64,000 bases of DNA from Haladaptatus paucihalophilus DX253 (GTDB taxonomy: Archaea; Halobacteriota; Halobacteria; Halobacteriales; Haladaptataceae). Shown in pieces: positions 1 to 8,769 of this stretch. The stretch is taken from positions 2,629,734 through 2,693,733 of the forward strand of contig NZ_AQXI01000001.1 in the NCBI RefSeq assembly GCF_000376445.1. The letters are read 5' to 3'. Each line of letters begins with the position of its first letter. The first letter of the stretch is position 1. The notes beneath the pieces were generated by a model, which saw nothing but the letters and a program-made list of their open reading frames with translations, was not told the origin of the DNA and searched no databases. Made by a program: the position numbers and the translations under genes.

Positions 1-1
1 C

Positions 2-274
2 GACGTGCTCGTCACGCTCTTGGAGCGCGGAACCGCCCGCCCCGGGACGCTAGCCGACGACCTCGGAATCGCCCGGAGCACGCTCGAATGGCACGTCTCG
101 CACCTCGAAGAGCAGGACCTCGTGGAGAAACGCCACGACGTTCGAAATCGGGTGACGCTCGCGCCGACGCGACCCGAGGAGACGGCCCACCTGCTGGCGG
201 CCGTCACGCCGTCGTTCCCCGAGCGGATGGTGGACCGCTTCACCCGCCTGGTGGACGGATTGCTGGCTGAGTAG
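2..274 (+). CDS. Winged-helix transcriptional regulator, C-terminal part (cut by window edge)
   Basis: The reading frame is open to the left edge, so only the C-terminal ~90 residues are visible; a GTG at position 5 is probably internal. The visible part reads as a winged helix: a helix-turn-helix segment (LADDLGIARSTLEWHVSHLE, about residues 17-36) is followed by a wing (LVEKRHDVRNRVTLAPT) and a short C-terminal helix. This is the usual layout of haloarchaeal MarR/ArsR-like or double winged-helix regulators. A T-run follows the stop codon directly. The target is unknown. The downstream flavoprotein gene on the same strand begins 34 nt later and might be co-transcribed. Confidence 0.7.
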   Translation, partial: DVLVTLLERGTARPGTLADDLGIARSTLEWHVSHLEEQDLVEKRHDVRNRVTLAPTRPEETAHLLAAVTPSFPERMVDRFTRLVDGLLAE

Positions 275-282
275 CTTTTTTC
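275..282 (+). terminator. T-rich terminator
   Basis: A run of six T residues directly follows the stop codon of the winged-helix gene. Oligo-T tracts at gene ends are the usual archaeal termination signal. There is no strong hairpin. Confidence 0.4.
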
Positions 283-308
283 GCACGCCGAATCGTATCG
301 GAGACGAT

Positions 309-1478
309 ATGCGACGTCGGAGATCTATCGCGGTCGTCGGCGGTGCGGTCGGCGGCCTCGCGGCCGCCACCGAATTCCGGCGACTCGGCGACGACGTGAC
401 CCTCTACGAGCGTCAGCGGTACGACGAAAAACGGGTCAACTGCGGCGAGGCGATGACGGCCGCCTCGGGAATCCCGCTCGAAAAGACCGCCGAAAACGGG
501 TTTTTGAACCCCGTCCCGTCGTTTCGAGTGGCGGTTCGGGGAGACGAGACGGTCATCGGCAGCGGCACGTTTCCCGCACGGGACGCCTACATCACCGACC
601 GAAATCTGGTCGAGCGACGGTGGGCGGCGTGGCTGGCCGACCGGGGCGTCGATGTCCGGGCAAACCACGGCGTGAGCAAGGCAGAATTTCGCCGTCTCGG
701 GGGCGAGTACGACCTGTTGGTGGACGCTACGGGTCAGCCGTCGCTCACGAGCAAGGTTCGCGCGGCGACCGACGAGTACGCCGGTCGGATGGTCGCGCTC
801 AACGCCGACGTGACGGGCGACTTTTCCGCCCTCTTCCCCCATTCACGCATCGTTTTCGAGGGGTATCTGGGCTACGAGTGGCTGTTCCCGAAGACCGAAA
901 CGCGGGCCAACGTCGGCGTCGGATGGCACGAGGGCGACGTTCCGGACGACTACTTCGCCGCGTTCCGCGCCGCGTGCGAGCGCAACGACTGGCCGAAACC
1001 GGACCGGAGCCGAACGAACGTCGCCGTCATCCCGCGCGGGCCGAGTTTGGACCCGGCGCGAATCTATCGCCCGGAGAACAACGTCGTTCGCGTCGGCGAC
1101 GCCGCCGGAATCGCAAATCGCTTCACGGGAAAAGGCATCTCACAGGCGATTCACTCAGCGTCCCTGCTCGCGGAGTGCGTTGCGGCGGGAGAACTGGACG
1201 AGTACCCCGACCGCCTCCATCGAGGTATGCGAGCCGAATACCTCCTCTCGTCGCTCGTAACGACCGTTCTGGACGAGGGTCGAACCGACCTGTTGGCCGA
1301 CCTGCTCTCGGCCGCCTCCGGCATCGACATCGAAGCTATCGACAGGAAGCCCTACCGGGCGCTGATTCGTCTTCTCTCCCACCCGTCGCTTGCGGGCCGT
1401 CTGCTGTCGATTTCCGCCGTCCGAACGTCTGTGTGGCGGGCGCTCCGCGACGACTGGGAGTACGACCGGACGAACTGA
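309..1478 (+). CDS. Geranylgeranyl reductase family FAD-dependent oxidoreductase
   Basis: 389 aa. The N-terminus has an FAD-binding Rossmann motif (SIAVVGGAVGGLAAATEFRR, residues 6-25) followed by an acidic strand end (LYERQ). Around residue 184 it has GYEWLFPK, matching the PxxYxWxFP motif that lines the active site of geranylgeranyl reductases. RVGDAAGIANRFTGKGI (from about residue 260) is the second FAD-contact motif. In archaea this family saturates the isoprenoid chains of lipids or menaquinone; relatives act in other isoprenoid reductions, so the substrate is uncertain. The ATG is 9 nt inside a GAGACGAT context after a short intergenic region. It converges on the ferritin-like/VIT1 gene with 32 nt between stops. 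Confidence 0.75.
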   Translation: MRRRRSIAVVGGAVGGLAAATEFRRLGDDVTLYERQRYDEKRVNCGEAMTAASGIPLEKTAENGFLNPVPSFRVAVRGDETVIGSGTFPARDAYITDRNLVERRWAAWLADRGVDVRANHGVSKAEFRRLGGEYDLLVDATGQPSLTSKVRAATDEYAGRMVALNADVTGDFSALFPHSRIVFEGYLGYEWLFPKTETRANVGVGWHEGDVPDDYFAAFRAACERNDWPKPDRSRTNVAVIPRGPSLDPARIYRPENNVVRVGDAAGIANRFTGKGISQAIHSASLLAECVAAGELDEYPDRLHRGMRAEYLLSSLVTTVLDEGRTDLLADLLSAASGIDIEAIDRKPYRALIRLLSHPSLAGRLLSISAVRTSVWRALRDDWEYDRTN

Positions 1479-1510
1479 GTTCCCGAGTTCAGTGTACTCG
1501 TTCCCCACCG

Positions 1511-2629
1511 TCACCCGGCGATGGTCACGCCGATGAGCCGACCCACGCCGAACGTCAGGGCCGCCGCCGCGAGTCCGATGAGGACCTGCCGTCCGCCGGA
1601 GTACAGGACGCTTCGTCCGGTGAGAAGCGTGATTCCCGCGCCGATGACGAACAGCGCGAGCGCGCTGGCGAGGAGGCTCACGCCGACTGCGGTGAGTCCG
1701 GCGAAGGCGGCGAACGGCGCGACCGGAACGACCGCGCCGAGCGCGAACAGGACGAACGACGACCCCGCGGCTTCCCACGCCGACCCGCCGAGTCCCTCCG
1801 GGTCGATGCCCAGTTCCTCCCGCGCGAGCGTGTCGAGCGCCGTCTCACGGTCCGAGACGATTTGAGCGGCGAGTTCGTCGGCCTGCTCCTCCGACAGCCC
1901 TTTCGCCCGATAGATGAGGGCGAGTTCGGTCTCCTCTTCCTCCGGCACCTCCGCGAGCTCGTCGGCTTCGACGGCGATCTGCCGCTGGAATAGCTCCCGC
2001 GAACTCTGAACGGAGAGCCACTCGCCCATCGCCATCGAACCTGCGCCCGCCAGCAACCCCGCGAGTCCGGTGATGAGTATCGAGTTCGGGGACAGCGCCG
2101 CCCCCGCGACGCCCATCACCAGACTCAGGTTCGAGACGAGTCCGTCGTTCGCGCCGAGGACGGCGGCCCGAAGCGCGTTTCCGCTGGTCGCCCGATGCCT
2201 GCCTTCGAGTCGCGCCAGCGTCCCGCCCTCGACGCCGTTCGGCGTGTCCAGTTGGGAGAGGAGTCGAGCGTGCGACCGCTCGTCGTCCGCGAGCGTCGTC
2301 CCCGCGTCGGCTTGTGCCGCGTACGCCGCGCTCCCGCCGATTTCGCTCCCACGAACCGCCGGGAGGACGAACGCCGCGCCGAACCGCCGCGCCAGCCACG
2401 CGAGGGTTCGCGCGCGACGGCTCGGCGTCGGCTCGCCGACCGGCTCGTCGGCGTCGTCCAGCTTCGTCGCCCAGAAATCCGCGTGTTCGGCTTCCGTCGC
2501 CGCCAAGTTTTCGTACAGTTCTGCCAGCTCCGGATTCGACTCCGATTCGGCCATCGCCCGGTAGAGCGCCGCGCCGTCCACCTCGTCCTGCCAGTTGTCC
2601 CGCCAGCGTTCCACGTCCCCTGATTGCAT
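1511..2629 (-). CDS. Ferritin-like (rubrerythrin-type) domain fused to VIT1/CCC1 transporter
   Basis: 372 aa. Residues ~1-150 form a ferritin-like four-helix region with di-iron type motifs (ENLAATEAEHADFW and later DDERSHARLL, ExxH pattern). Residues ~155-372 form a VIT1/CCC1 membrane domain with several hydrophobic segments and the typical GANDGLVSNLSLVMGVAGA start. Fused proteins of this kind (MbfA-like) export iron or manganese using a cytosolic ferritin-like domain to deliver the metal. The ATG at 2629 gives the full ferritin domain. It is followed on the other side by DoxX in the same direction, but a T-run separates the two genes. Likely role: intracellular iron/manganese homeostasis and oxidative stress protection. 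Confidence 0.85.
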   Translation of the reverse strand: MQSGDVERWRDNWQDEVDGAALYRAMAESESNPELAELYENLAATEAEHADFWATKLDDADEPVGEPTPSRRARTLAWLARRFGAAFVLPAVRGSEIGGSAAYAAQADAGTTLADDERSHARLLSQLDTPNGVEGGTLARLEGRHRATSGNALRAAVLGANDGLVSNLSLVMGVAGAALSPNSILITGLAGLLAGAGSMAMGEWLSVQSSRELFQRQIAVEADELAEVPEEEETELALIYRAKGLSEEQADELAAQIVSDRETALDTLAREELGIDPEGLGGSAWEAAGSSFVLFALGAVVPVAPFAAFAGLTAVGVSLLASALALFVIGAGITLLTGRSVLYSGGRQVLIGLAAAALTFGVGRLIGVTIAG

Positions 2630-2654
2630 AACTACTGTATCGACGGTATCCGCG

Positions 2655-2660
2655 AAAAAA
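2655..2660 (-). terminator. Oligo-T terminator of doxX-like gene
   Basis: On the minus strand six T residues lie 7 nt past the DoxX stop codon, before the start of the ferritin-like/VIT1 gene. It may separate the two transcription units. Confidence 0.35.
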
Positions 2661-2666
2661 GCGTGC

Positions 2667-3236
2667 TTAGCCGAGGATGTATCGCAGGGCGGGGTAGCGT
2701 TCGACCAGCGCCTTGCCGCCGACCTCGTACCGCTCGATGAGCGCGTCCAATCCGAGGATGTGGCCCGCGCCGAACGCCGCGACGGCGAGGAAGACGAGCA
2801 TGTACGCGAAGTCGCCGTTGATGATACCGTGTTCGACCGTCCAGTTGCCGAAGTAGAACATCGCCATCATGAACGCGCCGAAGAACGCCGCGAGGCGGAC
2901 GAACGCGCCGACGATGAGGGCGAGGCCGATGAAGAACTCACCGAACGGGACGGCCACGTTCACGAAGTCCACGAACCACGGCGTGGTGCCCATCCAGTGG
3001 AACACGCCGAGCATCGGGCTGGTTTTCGGCACCGCGTGCAGGAGGTATCCCGCCGCATCGAACGGTTCCGCCGCGGCGATCTTCGCCCACCCGGCGTGGA
3101 GGAACGCGTAGCCCATCATGAGCCGAAGCGCCAATACGAACCACGCGCTCAGGCTGTGTGCCTGTCCGCGAACGGTCAGTCCCCCGATTTTGCTTTCGAA
3201 CGTGTTTGCACCGGTGTTGATTTCGTTAGTTGCCAT
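2667..3236 (-). CDS. DoxX family membrane protein
   Basis: 189 aa from the ATG at 3236; a GTG three codons upstream is an alternative. The central part carries the DoxX signature: ALRLMMGYAFLHAGWAKI, then a second segment around GEFFIGLALIVGAFVRLAAF, and further hydrophobic helices (about four in total). DoxX proteins are small polytopic membrane proteins; some act as quinol-related oxidoreductase subunits, others have unknown roles in redox stress. The soluble N-terminal 30 residues are polar and not conserved in the family. A T-run follows the stop. Confidence 0.75.
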   Translation of the reverse strand: MATNEINTGANTFESKIGGLTVRGQAHSLSAWFVLALRLMMGYAFLHAGWAKIAAAEPFDAAGYLLHAVPKTSPMLGVFHWMGTTPWFVDFVNVAVPFGEFFIGLALIVGAFVRLAAFFGAFMMAMFYFGNWTVEHGIINGDFAYMLVFLAVAAFGAGHILGLDALIERYEVGGKALVERYPALRYILG

Positions 3237-3412
3237 TGTCTTCACCTACAAATGAAGAGACGACCGCTTGGAGCATATAGCCGATTCCTATTTCCCACGG
3301 CCTGAGAACTCTTTTTTCACACTTCTGTTTTAGGATGAATAACCAGTGCTGTCACGTGACACTTGAGGAAGGGAAACCGGGCAACGGATTGGGAACGGAA
3401 TCGGAACGGGTG

Positions 3413-4231
3413 TCAGTCGGCCCGCACCGCACACGACGATTCGGTGTACTCCACGTCCTCGATGGAGTCGATGGGGTCCTCGCCACAGACGGGGCAGTCG
3501 GGATTGCGCCGATATTCGACCTCTTCGAAGCTCATGTCCATCGCGTCGTAAAACAGCATCCGGCCCTCAAGCACCTCTCCGACTCCGATGATGGATTTGA
3601 CCGTCTCGGTGGCCTGAATACAGCCGACGGTTCCGGGGAGGACGCCGAGCACGCCCGTCGTCGCACAGTCGGCGACCATTCCCTCCGGCGGTGCTTCCGG
3701 GAAGAGACAGCGATAGCACGGCCCGTCGGTCGTGAACGTCGTCACCTGTCCCTCGAACTTGTAAATCGCACCGTGGGAAAACGGCGTGCCGGAGAGGGTA
3801 CACACGTCGTTGACGAGGTACCGAGTTCGGAAGTTGTCGCTCGCGTCAACGACGAAATCGTACTCCGCGACGAGCGACGCCGCGTTGTCGGGTTCGACGC
3901 GGACCGCGTGCGTTTCGACGTCGATGTCGGGATTCAGTTCCCGAACGAAGTCGGCGGCGCTCTCGACTTTCGGACGCCCCACGTCGTCGTCGCCGTGAAT
4001 CACCTGTCGCTGGAGGTTGCTCCGTTCGACGGCATCGTCGTCGGCGATACCGATGGTGCCGACGCCCGCCGCCGCGAGGTATTCGATGACCGGTGCGCCG
4101 AGACCGCCAGCGCCGATGACGAGAACGCGGGCGTCGAGGAGCGCCTGTTGGCCCTCTGCCCCCACCTCGTCCATGATGATGTGCCGGGAGTAGCGGTCGA
4201 GCTGTGTCGCGTCGAGCGAAAGGCCGCTCAT
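3413..4231 (-). CDS. ubaA: SAMP-activating E1-like enzyme UbaA (ThiF/MoeB/HesA family)
   Basis: 272 aa from ATG 4231 (MSGLSLDATQLDRYSRHI); the longer reading frame upstream has no family match, and an ATG at 4249 is the alternative. It has an adenylation fold with GxGxxG nucleotide motif (VIGAGGLGAP, residues 38-47), DDD and SNLQRQ active-site segments, Zn-binding pairs C172/C175 (CYRC) and CPVC near the C-terminus, and the catalytic Cys region DCATTGVLG (C189). UbaA adenylates the ubiquitin-like SAMP proteins and feeds both protein sampylation and sulfur transfer to tRNA and molybdopterin. The tRNA thiolase NcsA, which uses SAMP2 sulfur, lies at 37.3 kb in this window. Confidence 0.93.
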   Translation of the reverse strand: MSGLSLDATQLDRYSRHIIMDEVGAEGQQALLDARVLVIGAGGLGAPVIEYLAAAGVGTIGIADDDAVERSNLQRQVIHGDDDVGRPKVESAADFVRELNPDIDVETHAVRVEPDNAASLVAEYDFVVDASDNFRTRYLVNDVCTLSGTPFSHGAIYKFEGQVTTFTTDGPCYRCLFPEAPPEGMVADCATTGVLGVLPGTVGCIQATETVKSIIGVGEVLEGRMLFYDAMDMSFEEVEYRRNPDCPVCGEDPIDSIEDVEYTESSCAVRAD

Positions 4232-4323
4232 GGTTTTCAGTAGGCGCATCGAGCTATAAATCCGTGGTTCGACCCGCCGGACGACTCGAACCCTTTTTCG
4301 CCTTCGGGCGCGCGCCGAGTCGT

Positions 4324-5139
4324 ATGCACACCCCCGGGTCGACGACGGAGCGAACGCGACGGCGTTCGTTCCTCGAAGGGGCCCTCGTGACGTTCCTCCT
4401 CGGGCTTCCCGGAATCGTGGCGGTCGGCGCGTCGTTGCTGGACGAACTCCGAGCCCTCCCACAGTTCGCCGACACACCGACTCCCTCCCTCTTTTTCGTC
4501 GGTATCGCACAACCTCTCGTCCTGCTCGCGCTCGCCTGTCTCGTCGGGACGGCGCTCGCACCGCGCGTGAAGCTACATTCGCACGTCCTCTACCGACTCG
4601 TCGGGCGGACGCAGCCGCCGGTCCTGTTCGCCGAGGAACTCCCCGGGGCGGTCGGCGTCGGTGTCGCCCTCGCCGTCACCGTGCTCGCCCTCGACGGTGC
4701 GCTCGCGGTGGTCGCGCCCGACCTCCCGTCGCTCGGCGTTGCAGGAGGGGTCCACTCGACCGTCTTCTCGGTCATCGCAACCGTCCCCACCAGGTTCCTC
4801 TACGGGGGAATCACCGAAGAGTTGCTCGTGCGATACGGCTTCATGACGCTCGTCGTGTGGCTGGTCTGGAAACTCGTCGGCGGCGACCGACCGTCCTCGG
4901 GCGTCATGTGGACGGCCGTCGTCGTCTCCGCGCTCGCCTTCGGGGCCGGACACCTTCCCGTGCTCTCGACGTCCCCGGCGTTCACGCCCGCGTTGGGCGC
5001 GCTTGCCGTCTCCCTCAACGCGCTCGTCGGCGTCGGCTTGGGGTGGCTCTACTGGCAGGGGAGCCTCGAATCGGCGATGGTCGGTCACGTCACCTTCCAC
5101 GTCGTGGTCGTCCTCGTGTCACTCGGTACCGTCCTGTAA
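4324..5139 (+). CDS. CPBP (CAAX/Abi) family intramembrane metalloprotease
   Basis: 271 aa from ATG 4324. Polytopic membrane protein with about seven or eight hydrophobic segments. The family signature is present: EELLVR (E165-R170, motif 1 EExxxR), AFGAGHLP (motif 2, FxxxH) and GHVTFHVVVV (motif 3, HxxxD/N-like region). CPBP proteases cleave prenylated or other membrane-associated peptides; in archaea most have no known substrate. It is divergent from ubaA (92 nt between starts), so the two promoters share that gap. Confidence 0.85.
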   Translation: MHTPGSTTERTRRRSFLEGALVTFLLGLPGIVAVGASLLDELRALPQFADTPTPSLFFVGIAQPLVLLALACLVGTALAPRVKLHSHVLYRLVGRTQPPVLFAEELPGAVGVGVALAVTVLALDGALAVVAPDLPSLGVAGGVHSTVFSVIATVPTRFLYGGITEELLVRYGFMTLVVWLVWKLVGGDRPSSGVMWTAVVVSALAFGAGHLPVLSTSPAFTPALGALAVSLNALVGVGLGWLYWQGSLESAMVGHVTFHVVVVLVSLGTVL

Positions 5140-5197
5140 GCGGCAAAGGCGGCTTCCGCCACAGCCCCCTTATCCGTGCGCGTAGTATTTGTTCAGC

Positions 5198-6214
5198 ATG
5201 GCGACGAATCGAAAATTCCTGCTGTCGAAGCGCCCGAGCGGAACGCCCGACCGAGACACCTTCGAGTTAGTCGAAGAAGACGTCCCGGAACCGGGGCCGG
5301 GCGAGGCGCTCGTCCGAACGCTGTACCTCTCCGTGGACCCGTACATGCGCGGTCGGATGGACGCCGGAGAGTCCTACGCCGAACCGTGGGAGGTCGGCGA
5401 GCCGCTGGAGGGCGGCGTCGTCGGCGAAGTCGTCGAATCCAACGGCGCTGGCTTCGAGGCTGGCGACATCGTGACCGGAAACCTCGAATGGGCCGACTAC
5501 GTTACCGCCCTCGGTCCGGAACTCCAGCAGGTCAACCCCGACCTCGCACCCATCTCCACCTCGCTCGGCGTCCTCGGAATGCCGGGGCTGACCGGCTACT
5601 TCGGCACCCGCGAAGTCCTCCAACCGCGCGCTGGTGATACTGTCGTCGTCACCGGTGCGGCGGGGGCTGTCGGCTCCGTCGTCGGCCAGATTTCGAAACT
5701 CACCGGCGCCAAAGTCGTCGGCTTCGCCGGGTCCGACGAGAAGGTCTCCTTCCTCGAAGACGACCTCGGCTTCGACGTCGGAATCAACTACAAGGACGTG
5801 GACGACTACGGCGCGGTGCTCGACGACGCCGCACCCGAGGGCGTTGACCGCTACTTCGATAACGTCGGTGGCGAAATCACGGATGCGGTCTTCTCGAAAC
5901 TCAACGTCGATGCCCGCGTCGCCGTGTGCGGTCAAATCGCGCTCTACAACGCCGAGTCGATGCCCACCGGACCGCGCAAACTCGGCAAACTCATCGAGAC
6001 GCGCGCGACGGTCGAGGGCCTCCTCGTCGGCGACTTCGCGCCGCGCTTTGCGGAGGGTGCGAAACAACTCGGCCAGTGGATATCCGAGGGTAAAATTCAG
6101 TACCGCGAAACCGTCACCGAGGGGCTGGAGAACGCCCCCAACGCCTTCCTCGGCCTGTTCGAGGGCGAGAACATCGGCAAGCAGTTGGTGAAGGTCGGCG
6201 AACCCGAAGAGTAA
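5198..6214 (+). CDS. NADP-dependent medium-chain dehydrogenase/reductase (zinc-less, PTGR/quinone-reductase type)
   Basis: 338 aa from ATG 5198. N-terminal GroES-like domain with SVDPYMRGRM, typical of the leukotriene-B4 12-hydroxydehydrogenase/prostaglandin reductase subgroup. A Rossmann domain begins near residue 150 with GAAGAVGSVVGQISKL and GAKVVGFAGSDEK (NADPH specificity). The dimer-interface segment near GQIALYN is also typical. No Zn-binding cysteines are seen, consistent with the zinc-less enoyl/quinone reductase branch. It probably reduces alpha,beta-unsaturated carbonyls or quinones. Monocistronic by position. Confidence 0.85.
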   Translation: MATNRKFLLSKRPSGTPDRDTFELVEEDVPEPGPGEALVRTLYLSVDPYMRGRMDAGESYAEPWEVGEPLEGGVVGEVVESNGAGFEAGDIVTGNLEWADYVTALGPELQQVNPDLAPISTSLGVLGMPGLTGYFGTREVLQPRAGDTVVVTGAAGAVGSVVGQISKLTGAKVVGFAGSDEKVSFLEDDLGFDVGINYKDVDDYGAVLDDAAPEGVDRYFDNVGGEITDAVFSKLNVDARVAVCGQIALYNAESMPTGPRKLGKLIETRATVEGLLVGDFAPRFAEGAKQLGQWISEGKIQYRETVTEGLENAPNAFLGLFEGENIGKQLVKVGEPEE

Positions 6215-6438
6215 TCGAGTAGTCCGGTTTTCGACGGTTATCTTTTCTCTCGCGCTGCCTCGACCCGTGAGCGTAGCGCGAAGTCTTACGGTTCGCTATC
6301 GGACGACCGTCGCCGACCGAACGGTCAGCGTCCGTCGGCGACGCGAACCATTTCATATCGCAAAATACGATTCATTCGAGTGGTTTTCCAATGGGTCGAA
6401 CCAGTTTCACATCTCTCGTACCCTCAGATTTCACCGTT

Positions 6439-7074
6439 TCACCCCCGAGCGGTTTCTCCTCCGAGCAACCGCTCCCTCGCGGAATCGGCGAACAAGAGGA
6501 GCACCCACGAGTACATCGCCAGTTGTGCGCTCACGAAGGACACCAGAATCGACCCGGCGAAGACGACGGCGGGCGTGAGAATACTGGCGGTGACGTCGCG
6601 CACTTTCTCGCCGTCGACCGTGCCGTCGAGCAGGTCGTACGTCCACGCGTATCGCCAGAGAACGGCGAGGACGATGCTCGTCAGCGTGAGCGTTCCGGCG
6701 TAGACGATGACGGGAAAGCGTCCCGGAACGTCGCCGAGCAACGAGGTGGAAAAGGGAATGAACGCGATGAACATGAGATAGACGACGTTCAACCAGAGGA
6801 ACCGTCGGTCGTAGCTATCGACGTCCTCGAAGATGCTGTGGTGAACGATCCAGTAGTTGCCGATGACGAGAAAGCTGATGACGTAGCTCAACACGTCCGG
6901 CCACTCGCGTATCACCTGTGCGACCGCGACCGCCGCCGAAGCAGTCGATTCGGGCACCTCGATGTTCAGTATCAACAACGTGATGGCGATTGCGAAGACG
7001 CCGTCGCTGAATCCCGCCAATCGGGCCATCCCCTCCGTCCCCGTTGCCTGACCCTCCGCTTCGGACTCCCCCAT
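6439..7074 (-). CDS. TMEM175-like potassium channel family protein
   Basis: 211 aa from ATG 7074 (MGESEAEG); the upstream extension lacks family features. FSDGVFAIAITLLIL at residues 22-36 is the highly diagnostic FSDGVFAIAxTLL segment of the TMEM175 family, where prokaryotic members have one six-helix repeat and form tetrameric K+ channels with the pore lined by this first helix. Five further hydrophobic segments follow, with the His-rich motif NYWIVHHSIF after TM2-3 that is also seen in the family. K+ is the major cytosolic cation in haloarchaea, so a role in K+ flux is plausible but inferred. Confidence 0.82.
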   Translation of the reverse strand: MGESEAEGQATGTEGMARLAGFSDGVFAIAITLLILNIEVPESTASAAVAVAQVIREWPDVLSYVISFLVIGNYWIVHHSIFEDVDSYDRRFLWLNVVYLMFIAFIPFSTSLLGDVPGRFPVIVYAGTLTLTSIVLAVLWRYAWTYDLLDGTVDGEKVRDVTASILTPAVVFAGSILVSFVSAQLAMYSWVLLLFADSARERLLGGETARG

Positions 7075-7243
7075 CGCGTACGACGAACGGTCGCCGAGGT
7101 GATAATCGTTGAGATGAGTCTGGGCGATTCGACCCTCGTTTTCCCATCCGTCGTCTCCGCTCCGACTCGTCAATCGCTAGCAATCGCTGGCGGGTCGTCG
7201 CACCGATACAATAAATTCGAGTTCCGAACCGCGAACGGCGGTG

Positions 7244-7834
7244 TTACTTGCCGCGGCCCTTGCCGCTGGTGTTGCTCGGACGGGTGTGTTCGGTACCCTT
7301 GCCGCGCTGTTGGAGACCGCGGTTTCGCTGTCCTGCACTCGTGAGGCCACGTTGTGCGCGGCCGCGGTGCGAGTCGTCACAAATCCAGTTGAGGTCCGAG
7401 TCGTTCTGGATGGCGGGATGTTCGGGGTCCACCAGAATCACTTCGTGCCACTTCTGGCTGCCGTCCTCGCCGACCCAGTAGGAGTTGAGGACGCGAAGGT
7501 TCGGGTACTTCTTGCTGACGCGCTCTTCCGCGATGCGCTGGATGTTCTTCCGCCGTCCGAGGCGGTTGACACCCTGACGCTTGGAACGGCGTCCGGCCTT
7601 GTGTCGCTGTTTGCGTGCGCCACCTTTGCGGACACTTGCGCGTGCGACGACGACGCCCTGCTTGGCCTTGTAGCCGAGCGAGCGGGCGCGGTCGAGGCGG
7701 GTCGGGCGGTCGATTCGCTCGATGGCACCCTGCTTGCGCCAGTCCTGCTTTCGTTGCCACTGGAGTTCGGCGAGTTTGCCGTCGTCCGGGTCCTTCCATG
7801 CGTCCCGAATGTGGGAGTAGAAACTTTTTGCCAT
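7244..7834 (-). CDS. rpl15e: 50S ribosomal protein L15e
   Basis: 196 aa, the usual length for archaeal L15e. [14 protein letters not shown] at the start, the [18 protein letters not shown] core and the Arg/Lys-rich C-terminal tail (NTSGKGRGK) match this eukaryote/archaea-specific large-subunit protein. It is basic, unlike most of the acidic proteome, and binds 23S rRNA. It is transcribed divergently from the CHAT module copy 1; the gap of 205 nt holds promoters for both. Confidence 0.97.
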   Translation of the reverse strand: MAKSFYSHIRDAWKDPDDGKLAELQWQRKQDWRKQGAIERIDRPTRLDRARSLGYKAKQGVVVARASVRKGGARKQRHKAGRRSKRQGVNRLGRRKNIQRIAEERVSKKYPNLRVLNSYWVGEDGSQKWHEVILVDPEHPAIQNDSDLNWICDDSHRGRAQRGLTSAGQRNRGLQQRGKGTEHTRPSNTSGKGRGK

Positions 7835-8007
7835 GGTCTATCACCACGGGCGTTGAGTGGTTCAGCGTGGAATCGATTCACAATCGACCACGCCACATTC
7901 CGTCCTGCAGTTGCAGGTGCCCACTGGTGCCCGTTTCCCAGCGAGTTATCGAACGTTCCCGGTTGGCGGGTTTAAGAGCTTCGTCTTCGCTCGTCACAAC
8001 CAGAGAT

Positions 8008-8020
8008 GTTTTATCAAATT
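8008..8020 (+). promoter_or_regulatory. TATA-like box for CHAT module copy 1
   Basis: GTTTTATCAAATT lies about 25 nt upstream of the ATG at 8040, the distance expected for a nearly leaderless archaeal transcript. Module copy 2 has a comparable ATTTTATTT box about the same distance from its first ATG. Confidence 0.4.
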
Positions 8021-8039
8021 ACGAGGAATACAACGTAAG

Positions 8040-8741
8040 ATGAACGACTGTCGGCCGTTATTCCGGGACGAGGAGGACGTGTACGTGTTCCGGGACCACC
8101 TCGAAAGCCTCCGACAGCACGGAAGTAACCTCCTCGTCACCGGCGAAGTGTCACAACGTGTTACGAACCGCGCGTCGCGCACCCTCTTCGGAGATGACAT
8201 GCACGACCGAAAACGCGTCCTCGCGCTCACGGACGCGGGAATCAACACCGCGAACGAGCATTTCCCGGCGGGCGTTTCGTATGACGATGCCTCCGTCTGG
8301 CTCATCGACCGCGGAAACCGTCGCCGCGCCATGCCACAGGCCGCCGCGGGGGTCAGCGAAACCCTCCCGCCGTTGGACGGCCACAACGGTCTCCACGAAC
8401 TCCGCGAGGAGATAGTGACCGCCGTCGGCTACTACGACGACGCCGCGGAGGGCGTCGCCCCGGCCGAGCTTCGGCTCTGTGTCGATTCGCTGAACTACCT
8501 CGTGGACGAACACGACCTGCTCGCGCTCAAGCGATTCCTGCGCTCCATCGGCGCGGTTACCAAGGGCGTTCGCGGAATGGCCCACTACCACCTTCCCGTG
8601 CCGGACGACGCCGACATGGTTGCTGAACTGTCGCCTCTATTCGACGCCCGAATCGAACTCCGGCAGCGGGACGGTGACCGTCCCGACCACCGGTGGCACA
8701 TCCCGTCCCTCGATATGACGACCGCGTGGGTAGACCTATAA
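8040..8741 (+). CDS. CHAT-module partner protein A, copy 1 (degenerate RecA/KaiC-like?)
   Basis: 233 aa from ATG 8040 (TATA-like box 25 nt upstream). Clearly homologous to the protein at 47761-48447: shared GSNLLVTGEV, RTLFG, FRSEIV/LREEIV, PAELRL-VDS, and KGVRGMAHYHLPVPDD...LSPLFDARIELR blocks in the same order. The GSNLLVTGEV strand-loop sits where a Walker A would be in RecA/KaiC-like folds, but the GK[ST] residues are missing; the later LRLCVDSLNYLV strand resembles a Walker B strand. So this may be a non-hydrolysing member of that superfamily; this is inference. I recall uncharacterised haloarchaeal DUF7504-type proteins of this look but did not verify it. It lies 28 nt upstream of the CHAT gene, almost certainly in one operon. 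Confidence 0.8.
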   Translation: MNDCRPLFRDEEDVYVFRDHLESLRQHGSNLLVTGEVSQRVTNRASRTLFGDDMHDRKRVLALTDAGINTANEHFPAGVSYDDASVWLIDRGNRRRAMPQAAAGVSETLPPLDGHNGLHELREEIVTAVGYYDDAAEGVAPAELRLCVDSLNYLVDEHDLLALKRFLRSIGAVTKGVRGMAHYHLPVPDDADMVAELSPLFDARIELRQRDGDRPDHRWHIPSLDMTTAWVDL

Positions 8742-8769
8742 GTATCTGGAATCTGAAACACACGAAATC

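Noticed and set aside
3413-4561. Long N-terminal extension of ubaA (382 aa)
   Set aside because: The extra residues upstream of 4231 are Arg-rich and overlap the divergent CPBP gene; family members start at the MS.LSLDATQ segment.
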